Shown: one piece after another, positions 24,756 to 37,155 of the stretch
Layout of the letters: the number at the start of each line of letters is the position of its first letter
Position numbering within the stretch: the stretch's first letter is position 1
Origin: Lineus longissimus
Taxonomy: Eukaryota; Nemertea; Pilidiophora; Heteronemertea; Lineidae
Direction of reading: 5' to 3'
NCBI RefSeq assembly: GCF_910592395.1
Contig: NC_088314.1
Coordinates: forward strand, 13,890,001-13,954,000
Length of the DNA: 64,000 nt
Program-made: the position numbers and the translations under genes
Notes under the pieces: model-generated
Seen by the model: only the letters and a program-made list of their open reading frames with translations
What the model was told of the DNA's origin: nothing
Databases searched by the model: none

Positions 24756-26630
24756 TGTAACGCTCCAACTCTATAATAGTGCCATCTCTGATGGACATGA
24801 TTCCAACTTAAATAGGCCAACTCTGATGGAGATAGATAAGTATTCAGCCGCAAGATGTCTCTACCGGGTGAACGGTTTGTTCCAAGTCTAATATGCCAAC
24901 TTTGAAAGCGAAACTTTGTATACAGTTTCGATACACGTGCGAGTCAAGATGTTGCGATCATTCCTTATACTTTCTTCGGTTATCTTTTGTCATTGTGAAT
25001 TGGGGTTGACCGGTTCCGACACGGTACGTACATGCATTGGTTCACTGGAATGGGATGCTATCCCAGAAAATCACTGGCTCTTTGGCATAACGGGTGCGAG
25101 CATGCTGTGGGCCAGAGATGCACAGACGAGAGGAATCACACTGGAAAAGGTCAATGGGGGTTACGTTTTGAATGAAGAACTGATGGACGATTTTGACGCA
25201 TTCCAGGGGAAAATGACAGCAGAGGATTATCGAAAACGCTTCAAAGACAAGCTTCTTAACATTTGGCTTGCCAAATTTCGACCTTCAACAGCTTTTCCGG
25301 AAGATGGTGATTTTCTCCTAATAAACTCAACATCAGCTAGAGAATTTGATGAGTGGAAGTGCTCCTATCTGATGTAGTTAATAACAACCGTAACATGTGT
25401 AGCTTCACCTTACTTTACCGTGAACAAAGGTCTAGTTATGTTTAGTAAATAGTCAACTAAACATATAATTAAACATGACATGAACCATGATTATACACTT
25501 TATGATAATTTTGATGAGAACTTCTAATTTCGTTCAAAGGCTATCATTCCAGAGATTTTTCTGACGAAAAAATATATCGTAGTCAGTAATTGTACTATCT
25601 GTATCTATTAGAAAATACATAGTAAGTGATCTTGATCTTAATGTTTTTATACTTGGTTTTCTTGCTTTTCAATGTATTTGCACGGATTCATTTTACTCAG
25701 TCATAGCACCAAAAGAGGCGAATTTTGCATTTCTAGACACTTTAGGCCATAGCTTTGTTCGAAAAAGACTAATAAGGGTCTAATTTGTTAGCTCCTTGCT
25801 CCTTGCGACACAAAAGGATGGCGTGCCTTTTCCACAAGCTAGCTTGCCAAATTAAAGGGCAATTAGACCCTAATTACTTATTTCTGTCCAAAGTTAGGGC
25901 TCTTTTTTGTCTAAAAGGTTTAGAAATGCAAAACCTGCCTCATTTGGTAATATTAGTGGTAATGGGTGTCCCCACGACTCTATCATCTGACTAGCCACGG
26001 GTAGTTGGACCTAAGATCTTTGGATCTCAATGCCAATTGTCAACTGAGATATCCTTCATCTACGATTGTTTTATCCTTACTAATATCTGGCACAATAACC
26101 TATGTCTAAAGATGATGAGCAAATGTCAATAAACATGAATAAGCAGGGACAAGTCCTAATGCAGGGCGGTCAAACAATCTTTGGAGGACACCATGTACTT
26201 TTTCTACACTGAAAAAATCAACACGAAAATCATACAGCCGGGGCACAGGCATGTCAAATGCCTTTGCCGTCATGCATTTTACAACCCGCATTCATTAAGC
26301 ACCAAAATACCAATGGCTACAATCAAATTGTTGCTCTTTTTGTGCCCAATATCTTCAGGATGTTCAGGAAGTCAGCTGAATGGACCATGGGAGATCTTTG
26401 CGTCCTTGCGGATAAGAAGACGAACGATCATCCTGCCTTACTTAGGCGTTTTTAAATCATTCAGACTGATTGCAAACTCTCGTATAGTTGGCATATTAGA
26501 GTTGGAACAAACCGTTCACCGGGTAGAGACATCTTGCGGCTGAGTACTTATCTATCGCTATCAGGGTTGGCATATTAAAGTTGGAATCATGTCCATCAGA
26601 GTTGGCACTATTATAGAGTTGGAGCGTAAC
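24756..26630. mobile_element. Nested element with ~150-bp inverted arms
   Basis: Left arm (24756-24905) and right arm (about 26478-26630) are reverse complements through acgctccaactctataata, atggacatgattccaac and the long gccgcaagatgtctctaccg and gtgaacggtttgttcc segments. Possible 6-bp target duplication ACTGTC at 24750-24755 and 26631-26636. The interior of about 1.57 kb holds one intronless open frame near the left arm and AT-rich DNA. No transposase is seen, so it would be a non-autonomous element. Confidence 0.75.
24949..25377 (+). CDS. Predicted small secreted protein inside an inverted-repeat element
   Basis: Intronless 142-codon ORF starting 44 bp after the left inverted arm and ending at TAG. 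The first 18 residues (MLRSFLILSSVIFCHCEL) form a good signal peptide. The mature part is acidic/aromatic with ENHWLFGITGASMLWARD, an EELMDDFDAF stretch, an amphipathic AEDYRKRFKDKLLNIWLAKF segment, one NST glycosylation site and three further cysteines (CHC, TCIGS, KCSYL). I do not recognise the family and it is not like any transposase I know. An upstream in-frame extension exists, but this ATG is the one that exposes a signal peptide. It may be captured host cargo or a real gene flanked by inverted repeats. Confidence 0.6.
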   Translation: MLRSFLILSSVIFCHCELGLTGSDTVRTCIGSLEWDAIPENHWLFGITGASMLWARDAQTRGITLEKVNGGYVLNEELMDDFDAFQGKMTAEDYRKRFKDKLLNIWLAKFRPSTAFPEDGDFLLINSTSAREFDEWKCSYLM

Positions 26631-28214
26631 ACTGTCCAGTCCCTTAGGACAGATCACAACTTTCCACATGCTACACTTGTACCTGTCTGCAGAGGACAGT
26701 GCTGCCCCCTAAGAAGCAGGGACACTTTTTTTTTACAAATGGGTGATTTATTTACAAGCTAATATAATGATACATAGAAAAAAGGCTATTTTGCAGACAA
26801 TAGCCAAACCACTACTAACCACTACTAGGGAGGGACCAATACTAGTAACACCTCATTTACGGTACTACATGTCAGGCCCAAGTGCAGGATAGTATCAGGA
26901 GAGAGTCCCACTTTCCAGTAGCAGGCTTGGTTGTTCAAAACTGACATTAGCGCTATTAAGTATACTGACATTAAAAATCTATCTTGGCATTTACAATTGT
27001 TTACTGAAAGCCAAAGTTCAAATTTATCTAAGATATCGCTATAAAATCATTTTTTAACCAAGCCCCGCATTTTACCTGATGAACCATCCGCTAGATATAC
27101 TAGAACATCAAATCTGGATGTCCTTCATATTGCAGGTTATGTTAGTCAAGGGAGACAAAAACACAGCATGTAACAGTTTTAGGAAATTCACCATGTATTT
27201 TTTTTAGAAAAAGAGAGATGTATTGTGGAATGCGAACAATGCATTTGCAATCAATGGCGTGGAAAATCTCAGGTCAAGCCTGATGAATGTACATCCAATA
27301 AAGTCGTACCCTTTCATTCTAAATCAAGAATTCTTGATGTGTGGCTGACAACTTTCACTGGGCTAATTCTGCCCAGTCATGACTCAAACACCAACATTTC
27401 AGAATATCTGTCTCCACCCTCTTATCATTTCTCTCTCCCAGCTCAAGAGTGCTTGACCAGCAGTCCTTATGATACTGTTGCAACAACATTACCCATCAAA
27501 TTTGCCCTTCTGTCCCGTCTGCTGGGTTTTCTAAGGCGTCGGCTGGTTGAACAGAGGAAGAGGCAACAGCGGACTGAAAAAAGATATTGATGGAGAATCA
27601 GGTTTGGCTTAGAATCCCTCATTGCCAAGGAGATGGGAGCCAGAATGGCATCAAGGTTTTCAGCTTAGTCCCTCCTCTCTCATCAGTGACCTTCTTACAT
27701 GTAAGTCAGTCGCTGCAGGCAGAATTAACCAATATTCACTTTGGCTTGCCCCGAATCTTCTCCCCTTTTTTTTCATTCAACTCACCTCTGTATCCATGTG
27801 TGCTGGTTCTACTTCTGGTTCTACATTTGCCACAGATACTCGATGTTTAGCCTCACATCCTTTACACAGAGCTGAAAAGGCACCAGATTATGGGCGTAAT
27901 GATAATATGATGTGCAATATAATAGTGTGAGGACATGATGATGATGATAGACTTGTTTTGATAATGCGACCGGCCATGCTGATTTTGTACGGCAGTGAAG
28001 CATCACCTCCAGTGGCATTGGCAGGGAATCATAACTGGGACTTCCTGACCATCAAGCCAAGGCTCCAATCAACTTTCTAGGAAGAACACAAATGAAGTGG
28101 TAAATCGTTATCACTCAGTTGGTTTTGCACCAAAGTTAGGTTTAGTCAGAGTGGGTATCATTACAGGCCTACTGCTTCTTTTCTACTTCAGTGATTTTGA
28201 GACTGATCCCTTAC
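26631..28214. other. Interior of the TTAA element, no confident gene
   Basis: Contains a + strand open frame of 121 codons at 27225-27590 (LDVWLTTFTGL, LLGFLRRRLVEQRKRQQ) and an overlapping one to 27850, neither recognisable. The rest is AT-rich with short T and A runs. The frames could be exons of the element. Confidence 0.4.
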
Positions 28215-28638
28215 CTGAGCCAACTGGGACAAAAACTCCCATGTATATTTCCCGAGACATCACTCGATGAACTGAACCACCATCTTTTCTGGGCTTCCGA
28301 CTTGTTTTAGAGGGTTGATGAAGTGGGTGCTGGCATCTCCTTTGCTGATTCCATGATAAACTCAACTTGTATCGGTGGTTCGGGCATATTGTGGTGTCCA
28401 GAACTGGAGAACTCATATCAAACACGCCAGCACGAAGTGCTATGAGCTCCCATTCACTTTCGACTTGACTGGCTTTCCTGGAGGACATCCAACGCATCAA
28501 ATGGGAGTGCACGTCCTTCTTACATTGTTTCAAGGGGATCACACTCTTGTCATTGAGGTATGAAGCGTCAGTACCACACTCGATATCCTTGGATATGACA
28601 GCAAATCCACATTTCAACTGTGATTTTTCAGGTTCCAT
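28215..28638 (-). CDS. Possible exon of a Cys/His-containing protein in the TTAA element
   Basis: Frame on the minus strand from ATG 28638 (MEPEKSQLKCGFAVISKD) to a strong AG/GTAAGG donor at 28215/28214. Cysteines and histidines occur as KC, EC, QC...H, TTICPNHRYKL and RRCQHPLHQ, then a lysine/arginine patch and VMSREI...FVPVG. The CPxHR plus CxHPxH spacing suggests zinc binding, but I cannot name the family. It is most likely part of the host element's own coding capacity, since nothing similar lies outside the element. Confidence 0.4.
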
Positions 28639-31600
28639 TTTCAATAGACTATCACACAATGTACACGTGCATGTACACAATGCATTGTAACTGTAACTGT
28701 TGTTGTTGTTGTCGTTGCTGGTGTTCGTTTCCGCCTAGACCGCTAAGCCTCCACAGGGGTAATAAAGGCCTCTAGGTTGTTTGAGGGAGTGTGTGGGAGG
28801 GGCAAGGGAGAGGGGGGTTCACTAACATCTAAAAATGTAATTTTATTTGGAAAGCATGTGTATTTCGTCAGTTATCTGAGGGAATGGGCAAAAAATGGGC
28901 ACCAGTGAGAAGGGCGCGACTCGACCCCCTCACCGGAAAACCGTAAGGGCGGCCGGATTTTTTTCTTTTGCAAATTAAAAAACAGCATTCTGACTTCCTT
29001 ACCTGGAAGTGGCATCACCTAAAAAACTGCAGTGTTGGAGCTAAAGGAGAGGTAAAATTGCCTTTTTACTGAAATTTGAGATTGCATTGTTTTTGGGACG
29101 TACTGTACCTGTCATTAAAATGTACCTGGGGCAAAACAAAAGGCATGAAAAGGTAGCTCAGATCATGTACTTTCAATTTCAATAGGCGGTGTTTAGTGAT
29201 AATTCTGTTTGATGCACGAAAATTGACAAAATACTTAGCCTATTTTGAGGGATAATGCATGTTTTTTTAAAAGGAAAATGAGTAGGAAATGGTTAACAGC
29301 CGTACCCCAAAACTGTGAGGTTATTTTCGAAACCAATCCACCAGCCTTCATAGTACCCTAGGACAGGTCTGTGGTAGAAATTACAACTAGATCTGTTGAC
29401 CCCCCACCTTGCCACCATTTGCATGATCCCGCATGGTGGTATCATGGACTGACATTTAAATGGCTATTTTATCTTGAGTGGTTCACATAAGACTGCTGTT
29501 TTCGGCATCAGCACACCTGTGTACATTGAATAGGCCGCCAAAACCTCCTTACCTAAAATTGTAATCAGAAGCCAGTATTTACTATCAAAATATGGCAATT
29601 TTTGGCAAAAAGGGTTAAAATGGCTATTTTGACTTCAGTGGTGCAAATAAGAATGAACGCCCCTTTTTACATAGAGTAAGCCTGTCAAAACATCCTTACC
29701 TTAAATTCTGATTAAAGGCCTTTGTCTCTTGGAGTGCTTGTTCTTCAGATTGTGTCAATTATTTATTTCGGAGCTGATCAATCGCTATAAATCTGGTATC
29801 TTCACCCACCTGTGATCTACTCTACGGATCGTGGACGAGGTAAACAAGGTGGCACCCCCTGTTGGCAACCATGCAACGATGTAGTTACGGAAATCAAAGG
29901 ATTTTTCCCCAGTTAATTTTGTGGACAACAAACCAGTTTCCGAAGACATCTCTTGTAGCATCCTGAGGAAATCAGGGATTAACGTCAGCACGGTGGATAA
30001 CCGTAGCGGTTTAGCGACCAATATGTACGGTTCAGCGAACTTCCGTTTTGCTCGAATTTTCAAGGTAGCACACATTTTTACAATTTTCGGTAAGGTCCTG
30101 TGGTTTAATCCGGTTTTGCTTATAATGCATGCATCATCAGTCGTTGTAGTTTACATCAGTATGCCCATATGGTTCTGACTTAGAGAAAAAGAGCTAACAT
30201 TCACGTTGAAAGTTAGAAATTTGATATCATTTTATGGCGAAGCGTCTGAAATTGACGCCTTTTTTGCATGGCTATCATGTACTACAAAGCTAACAATAAA
30301 GACTGACGAAGTAACAAGTAATATGCATGCCCTTTTGCTGAGATACAGTGTAAAATATGTTGACTTCATGAAAGTGTACGATGTTTAGCGATATTACTGT
30401 GCACTGGTTTAGCAATGTAACGCACTGAAAGTGTACGGGTTGTATGGTTCAACGATTAAAAATTATTTATCGCATTTCACTCGAAATATGGCCAAGACAT
30501 TCATAATTCCCAATCTTAAATGTAACTTTACTACCAATAGTCGATCGTTTTTGCCTTCCAGGCGTGGGAATTGTCTTCAATTAGCCAAATATTTTACTCT
30601 ATTTCAGGAGCAACTTTTGTGAGAAAACGTCGACGAAAATGCACGGTCTCGTCGAGCAGTTTCTCATACACAATCACAGAGAGTGCACTTTATGCTTGTA
30701 GGTCTTGTGTCACACCGTATACTCTGTTTTATATGAACCTTGACGTTTATGGATAGGATGTCCATGGAGACGAGAAGAACTGGGATTACTATGCCGTCAC
30801 CGTGTCATGGAGTGCAGCAGTATACCTCAGAAACTGAATTTCGACGTAGAGATTTCCTTTGTTAAACCGTACAAGGTGAAGTCGCTGAACCACTCGAGGG
30901 TTCGTTAAACATATACGGTCATTGCAGAAATCGGTCAAAATCACGAAAAAAAAGAAAAGAGCAGAATTTCGGGAACCTGACAGCCTACCGTTAACTAGAC
31001 AGCGATGACATGGTACCCTACTAAACTTTTTAAAAATTGCAATTAAATAGCCCTATAAACGACACAAACCATCGCGTTATGATCTGAAGGATAGTAAATT
31101 GTATCTAGCAAAAGCCCAGGCCGCTACATCGCAAAAATGTATCCATATCTTCCATATTTTACTATACTGATTTTCAACTCACAACTCACTGCTAGAGTGC
31201 ATAAGCGGCTGTTCCTTGAACCGTCCATTTGGTCGCTAAATCGGACGGTTATCCACCGTGGTTAGCAGGGCCGGAGAACGTTAACCAATGATTTCGTGAT
31301 AGCGTGAAGTAACATGATTTTTTTTTCATTTTCTTTTTCATTATTTGTTCCTCATTCAGAATCACTGGAAACGCCGATTACGTTCACTCAGTCATATTTC
31401 GGTCTGTCTTGGCAATTAGGGACAACACGGCAAGGATCACAATTCCAAGATTCGAAATGAGGGGCTTTAGTTTCACTATAGCTCTTTATATTTACATACT
31501 CGAACATAATAGAATGGCGGTGCTACTAGGTGACTGGAGAACACCATACCAGTTTTGCTTTTATTTTTCACGAAACGAATTTGTGTTTAACATCCGTAAG

Positions 31601-32508
31601 ACTTTTACTAAAGATATCATTCGCCTGCATTGCAAAATTAATAATACCTTATCAAACCTGCTGCGGTGGACATTCTGTTGTTCTGACTTGGGACCGTCGA
31701 GAGCGTACAGCAGCGATGTATGTGAATGGTCAAGTTGTCCAAAGGCAACATGTCATGGGAAGTAACCTGGACAGTATTTACAACGAGCATGAGCGGTATC
31801 AGCTCGGGTGGAAGGGGATTGGCACAATTATCAAGTCGATGGAATGGGTGTGTTTATCGGATCCATGAGTAGTCTCCATGTTTATCACCATGCACTTTCT
31901 CCAAGCAATGTCAAGAAGTTCCATAGCGCCAGTAGGTGTACGCGATGTTATAACTTATATCACCAGTAGGAGTCTTGACGGTTTCTCTAACTGTTTCCTG
32001 ATTTATCTGACAAAAGTCCGACAATGTCCGACTTTTCCTTGAAAGTTCGGATTTTTTTTAAACTTGCGATAATATCAGGACTTCCCAAAATAGGTCAATA
32101 AAGATTGAATGGGGTTAATGAGGTGTGAGCTAAACACTCAGACCCCCATAGTGTGAATACTAATTAGCTCACTCAAGTAGGTAACCTAATGCCACTGACC
32201 ATCGCTATTGCTCGATCAGTGGTCTGATATCTCGGCAAGTGTATCGTGTTTGTTTCGCATTCAAAACCACAATATACTTCTTTCTCGAATCGAGTATTGT
32301 ATTAAAATACTCGATTCGGCGAGGCTGAAATCACAAACTCTTCAACAGAACCCCAATAGGTAGCTGGCTAAATTCTTTATGTTTTGTTTTTTCAGTCGTC
32401 GTTGATAGAGGGAAGTACATCCGGACAAACACGGACAGAAGCTTATATGACGTATCTGGCCCGATTGAAACAGCAACACGACGCACACCAATAAGCTGCC
32501 TTGCGTAT

Positions 32509-33630
32509 AACACATGTAGCTTACAAATGCATCATCTGGCTAAATAATGATAAAAAAGCGTAGTTCTGTTCATAGTGCAAATTCAGAAAATCAGAAAGAC
32601 ATCACGTACAATTGGCGTCACGAAGCAACGATTACCCAGCCAATTCTTTCCAAGTAATGGTTGGCGGACTTGTCTTGTGTCAGGCAACATTGTTCTTAAA
32701 TTTTCGTTGTACCTGCGAACAGGAAAATTCATACTGAAATCGGAAACCCTCCATATGATGCCTCATGTTCATACTGGACAATACAAGTATACCAGATATG
32801 TACTTCAATCCAATTTCGAGATCTATTTGAATTCGTGAAAACTAAAACCTGGCATATTTGCCAAAAAACATTCCACACTTTTTTTATCCGAAGATTTTAT
32901 CGTGTCTGGGCTGGTCCCCACTGATCTAGTGGACATGTCAAAATTTATTTTGAAAACACTGAAGACAATTATTGGTCTTACCAAATTTCGTGATATGGAA
33001 GAGGATCAACTGACATACTGCCTCTTGGCTATACCAGCTGTCAATGAGATGATGCAAGAATTGACTGGGCAGATCTAAAATATGAGTAAACAACACAAGG
33101 AGATGACAAATGCTTACACTGCAGCTGAAATAACTGGGTCAAAGAACGCGAATCCGCAATTATTCAGAAAAACGAGGGGCACGTTGCATGTTCTTACTCA
33201 TTGAAAGAGAAAGACAAAAATAAAACCCTTGCAAAAATGTATGTGACTGTCAATTGGGAAAATATGGCTTCTATTTCAGAGGTCGTTGATTATGATTAAT
33301 GAGTTATTCAAGTTTGAGCTATCCACACTTCCTCGTAATTAGTTCAAGAGAGACCAATTCGTGAAGAGAACAGACCACAGCTTGCAGTTAAGGAGCGGCT
33401 TGGAGAGTCACAAGTGTTAGTTGGTGGTCTCTACTTCTATCAGCTAATTAAGGAAAGGACACAGCCTTTGATGTCATGGAAAAGCATGCGAAATTTGTGA
33501 AAGACAATGTCATGATTGCAAGCTTAGTTTTTGATTGATACTCGGGGCAATCTTCAGCCGAAGACGTTACTCACGAAAAAGAAACAAAAATGGCGACATT
33601 AGACCCAGAGTTAACTTCTCTCACAGCATA
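32509..33630 (+). other. Right flank of the array, with one exon-like segment
   Basis: Unrelated to the tandem unit. At 32899-33078 a frame reads IVSGLVPTDLVDMSKF, LKTIIGLTKFRDMEEDQ, LTYCLLAIPAVNEMMQEL to a TAA. This has protein-like composition but no start codon and no family I recognise. Later fragments (MSKQHKEMTNA) hint at a decayed coding region broken by stops. Low confidence. Confidence 0.35.
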
Positions 33631-33639
33631 CCCCTGGAA

Positions 33640-34165
33640 TTAAGGAAGGGATATTTTGGTCGATGGTCTGGACGGGAAGGGCAATCCTGTGCACGCTTTT
33701 ATCACCTCAAGATTCGATTTCGGTAATTCCTTGTTTTATGGTCTCGCTGCCTGTGAAACGAACCGCCTCCAGGAACTTCAAAACCAAGCAGCCAGGCCGG
33801 GTACAAGAAAACACGATCATATCACACCTGTTTTGTACAACTTCCATTGGCTACCCGTTCAACAACTATTAAATTTAGAAATTTAACCATTGCTTTCAAA
33901 GCCGGGCATGGCACAGGCCCCGAGTATCCTCGGCTTCCTCTCCATAAGGTTCGAGACAAGAAACCAGAGCTCACTCAGCTCCAACCTTGGAGTGGAAACG
34001 GTCCAAGAAAGTAACTGATGAGGATATAGAGCTTTCGGGATCTGTGCTCCGCGGCTTTAGAACGCAGTGTCTATACATCTGAGGCAGATTGATTGTTTTA
34101 TCAATTTCAAGAAGAGTATGAAGACCTTCCTTTTACAGAGGCTTTTAAAAATTACATGTATTAAT
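33640..34165 (+). mobile_element. Non-LTR retrotransposon 3' end remnant (CR1/L2-like)
   Basis: Frame with HAFITSRFDFGNSLFYGL, RLQELQNQAAR, DHITPVLYNFHWLPVQQ, then after a frame break IAFKAGHGTGPEY and finally FSIFKKSMKTFLLQRLLK. This series of landmarks is the C-terminal part downstream of the reverse transcriptase in CR1/L2-type LINEs. It is cut off at the 5' side, as expected of truncated retroposed copies, and has several stops and frameshifts. Confidence 0.75.
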
Positions 34166-34475
34166 GGTTTTAACAGTGTATATTATTGTTATTTATTAAT
34201 TATTAGGCATGCCCAGAGCCAATGCAAAGGAAAGTAACTTGTTAAGTTATAAACGCCGCTGATGAAGGATAATGGAATAAAGTGGAATTATAATTGCTCT
34301 CAACCAATCACGACCCAACAATGCTACTTTTCACCAGAGGGACAGACACCTTTGCTCATTACAGCAAACATTCACTTCAATTTCCCCAGAACCAGAATAA
34401 AATCTCCTGAGTAGCTTTTGAGCCTGATATTGGTTGACCGCAATGGCATATCATTGAATTTGACAGATATAACAC

Positions 34476-35281
34476 TTAAGGAATGACCGATACAGAAGCG
34501 GCAGTGTCGACCGTGAATGGAACACATTTTCCCTTCACCATCACATCCACCTGAATTTCCTCAGAATGCGAATCCTTTGCCGAATAAATAGCGAATAGTG
34601 TGACCTCCGTCGAATAAGAATCCGGTTCCGATGCAACCACTTGATATTGCTTCTTCCCAAATTTCCCGTAGCAGCAGCAGCCGATTTGGTACGACACGCC
34701 GTTGCAAAGTGCCAATTTTCAGCACCGATGACACTCGAGTTTCCCACAGTGGCACTAGCATCCTTTTTGGATGAATGTGACACACGATTTACAGTAGCGT
34801 CAGACATTTCTGATTTATCACTGTTTAGGTCCAACTGCCTCAAGGGCTCTGGCAATGTCATGGGCTATTTTCAATGTATACCCCTCCTTTACAGCAGGTT
34901 CGCTGGACTTGCATCTATTGATAGGTTGGTCTCGAATATCCGCATCCACATTTTCAAAATTGCACAACCGGGCTTGCCTGCGCAGCCTGGCTACGTACTG
35001 GTCTATATACAGTCTCATCCGAATGCTGAGCCAAATAGCACGAAATACATGTCTCTCATAGGGTTCATTAACCTTATGCACGAATAACTGTCCAATGTAC
35101 GCAATGCTTTTTCATAGTTTGTTGTCCTATCAGCCACAGAATTACCGTCCGCATCAGTTACAGTTACAGCGGGGCCTGGGTCTACTAAACTCTCAAATAT
35201 AGATCGTGCACTTGCTCCCCAGCACAATGCAATATAGCATCGAGCGCTTTCGACCGTCTGCCGTGATGCCTTTTGCATCAA
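34476..35281 (-). mobile_element. Decayed Ty3-type gag and protease fragment
   Basis: Reading leftward on the minus strand: a gag-like stretch (ARCYIALCWGASARSIFESL, NYEKALRTLDSY), a frame change, then ERHVFRA..., IDQYVARLRRQARLCNFENV and DADIRDQ, all typical of gypsy-type capsid. After a degenerate Cys-rich knuckle region comes EEIQVDVMVKGKCVPFTVDT followed by AASVSVIP, a retropepsin active-site motif (DTA for the usual DTG). Frames are broken in at least three places and no LTRs or pol downstream of protease are visible, so this is an inactive fragment. Confidence 0.75.
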
Positions 35282-36692
35282 TAAAATACAAGTGTACTGG
35301 GATGGTCGCTTCCATTTCTGCCTTTTTGGTCCGAGCTCACTTCAAAAGGCCTGACGGCGGATATTTCCAGGTCATCTGCTATTTTACCAGCTTACTTCCA
35401 CAAAACTCGTCGCCACTGTTCTATTTTATGGGTTAGCACTCAGGACTACGCATTTGAGTTGCCATCGAAGAACATTTATTTCTCTCACTTCGTCCAGATG
35501 GCAGCACTGCTATAGCGGTAATTATGAATACACCCACTACAAAATGTTGACTTTGCAGCATGTTTTTACCAACTGTCTTCATCTTCAACTTGTAAAGCAC
35601 GCTTTCCTGTACATTATTATGTGTATTGTACGTGTACTATAATGCATGTCAACAGGGTATATTTGGAGAGTTTTTGTTTTTGTAAAATTGGATGAAATTA
35701 GAAAATCTTCCATATCGTTTCCCAACACGCATTACCAGAAATAGTGAGAAAAACTGCCCTCCAGGTGCCTCTACTGTATTTAGGTCACATGATCCCAAGA
35801 GCCAATCAGATCCCCTTATTCAGTCAAAATGGCGACTTCAATGAGAAAAACTCGAGGTGTACAGATAGATTTCAAAGCTCTCAATAATGGGCCTGAAATA
35901 CCGCTTAAACGCAGTAAAAGGAAAACTACGCTGTAAACATTCTCCTAAAAGAAGGAAAGACATCACAGGCAACCCCTTGCTACTGAATGAACCTTAAACA
36001 ACTTGCGCTGTGAAGGATTTTGACCGCCCTTTTACCCCCAAAATACCCTTGGCTCTCAAAGATGGACATTCCACTATTGGGTAGGCATGCAAAAGACTAT
36101 AAAAAATAATCCTAAAACAATTATGGCATTTGTATTCAAATTTATATTGGATATAATTTAAGTAAGAGGGGGCTATTTACCACTGAAATGGCCCAGATAA
36201 CTTCTGTCCAGCAACAAAAGGACCCCTTCAAAAATCAGACATTGGAACCATCTAAACCTTCTTCAATTTGAATGGGACTTGAACAGAGACACTAAGAACA
36301 TACTCGCCATCTATAGTAACGGCTAAGAACTAAGTTACCTAGCGTTGTTCTTTTGTTTGAAGCTTTCAAAAATCAACCAAACGGCGATTTTTCCATGAAA
36401 TACACTGCAAAAACTTCATTTATATTAGGTGATTCTGGTGGTTAGATGGAACCAACTTAATATTATCCGATTTCAACAATTTTTTCACCAGGATTTAGAT
36501 CTTTTATAGCTGAATCCATTCAGAAGCCAAGAGAAGACGTAGCTAGCACAACACCGCCTGCATATTTATTTTAAGTGATTCTAAATATAGCCGTGTACAA
36601 AGCCTGTACATATTAGCCCAGGGCTCGAGCAATGAGGATTAGAGCATGCGCAGTGTATGCATTCTGCAATGAGCTCTATTTCTGATAATGGT
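35282..36692. other. No recognised gene; one short open frame
   Basis: AT-rich interspersed DNA. A 35-codon ATG frame at 35829-35936 (MATSMRKTRGVQIDFKALNN, ending in a basic KRSKRKTTL) has protein-like composition and could be a leader exon of a degraded transposon, but nothing around it supports that. Confidence 0.4.
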
Positions 36693-37098
36693 ATACTCAG
36701 TCTCCTCACGTATACCGTCTTTGGGCGCAATATTTAAGAGGTCCGAAGTGATGAATACCTCCCATACCTGATAAAAACCGTCTTAGGCCTAGTTGATTGG
36801 ACTGATTGGCTCAGATCGTGGCGCAGACATATGACCAGAGACACCCAATACTTGCAGTCCACTACCATTGGTCGATGGGATTTTTAATGAGTTGAATGGG
36901 TTATATTACCAGACAATCGTGTTTGGTCTTTATTCATGGCGTGACCGAGGCGCAGCAAATGGACAATGCCCATTCATCACGTGGGCAAAGAAAAAGCGCC
37001 CCGCATGTGGTGAACCTTATTGCGTACCCCACCCAATGTATGGACACTGTAAATTTGTATTAGGGGTATAAGAAGACGGTATACGTGAGGAAACGTGA
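36693..37098. mobile_element. Small inverted-repeat (MITE-like) element
   Basis: CCTCACGTATACCGTCTT at 36706-36723 is mirrored by AAGACGGTATACGTGAGG at about 37074-37091, with weaker complementarity extending outwards through tatact and ctca. About 0.4 kb, non-coding. Target duplication not resolved. Confidence 0.65.
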
Positions 37099-37155
37099 GT
37101 AAGTATATAGTCTATATGTACATCCAGGTGACAGTGGCTAAACCAACCCAACATA

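Larger units (their letters stand above)
23361..29455. mobile_element. 6.1 kb TTAA-flanked DNA transposon inserted in unit D
   Basis: The other units read gagttaaatggctattt at this point; here TTAA is duplicated (23357-23360 and 29456-29459) around 6095 bp. Inverted ends match over about 24 bases (tgtcagtccatgataccacc...) and again, after a small gap, over ggtggcaaggtggggg. TTAA targets are typical of piggyBac and Kolobok; the end bases do not match the CCY start usual in piggyBac, and I see no transposase motif, so the superfamily stays open. It contains the nested element at 24756-26630 and a possible (-) coding exon at 28215-28638. Confidence 0.85.
20640..32508 (+). repeat. Tandem gene-bearing unit, copy D (split by a 6.1 kb transposon)
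   Basis: Fourth copy, about 5.8 kb once the TTAA-flanked element at 23361-29455 is discounted. Homology to copy C resumes exactly at the TTAA after the element and stops inside the PAN exon near 32508, where unrelated sequence begins. The right end of the array is therefore a truncation. Confidence 0.88.
21840..32508 (+). pseudogene. LamG-PAN secreted protein gene, copy D (broken and transposon-split)
   Basis: Exon 1 21840-21923 ends at TTGAGT instead of GTGAGT, so its donor is lost. A 6.1 kb transposon sits between exon 1 and exon 3 (29913-30089). Exon 4 30608-30701 is normal. The LamG exon (31360-31931) has an extra T near 31675 (ACATTCTG against ACATCTG in C) and one G fewer near 31817, giving two frame changes. 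The PAN exon starts at 32396 and its homology ends at about 32508. Several independent lesions make this a clear pseudogene. Confidence 0.85.

Noticed and set aside
1-32508. CRISPR-like or satellite array interpretation of the repeated units
   Set aside because: Units are 6-7.5 kb with exons and introns; this is tandem gene duplication in eukaryotic DNA.
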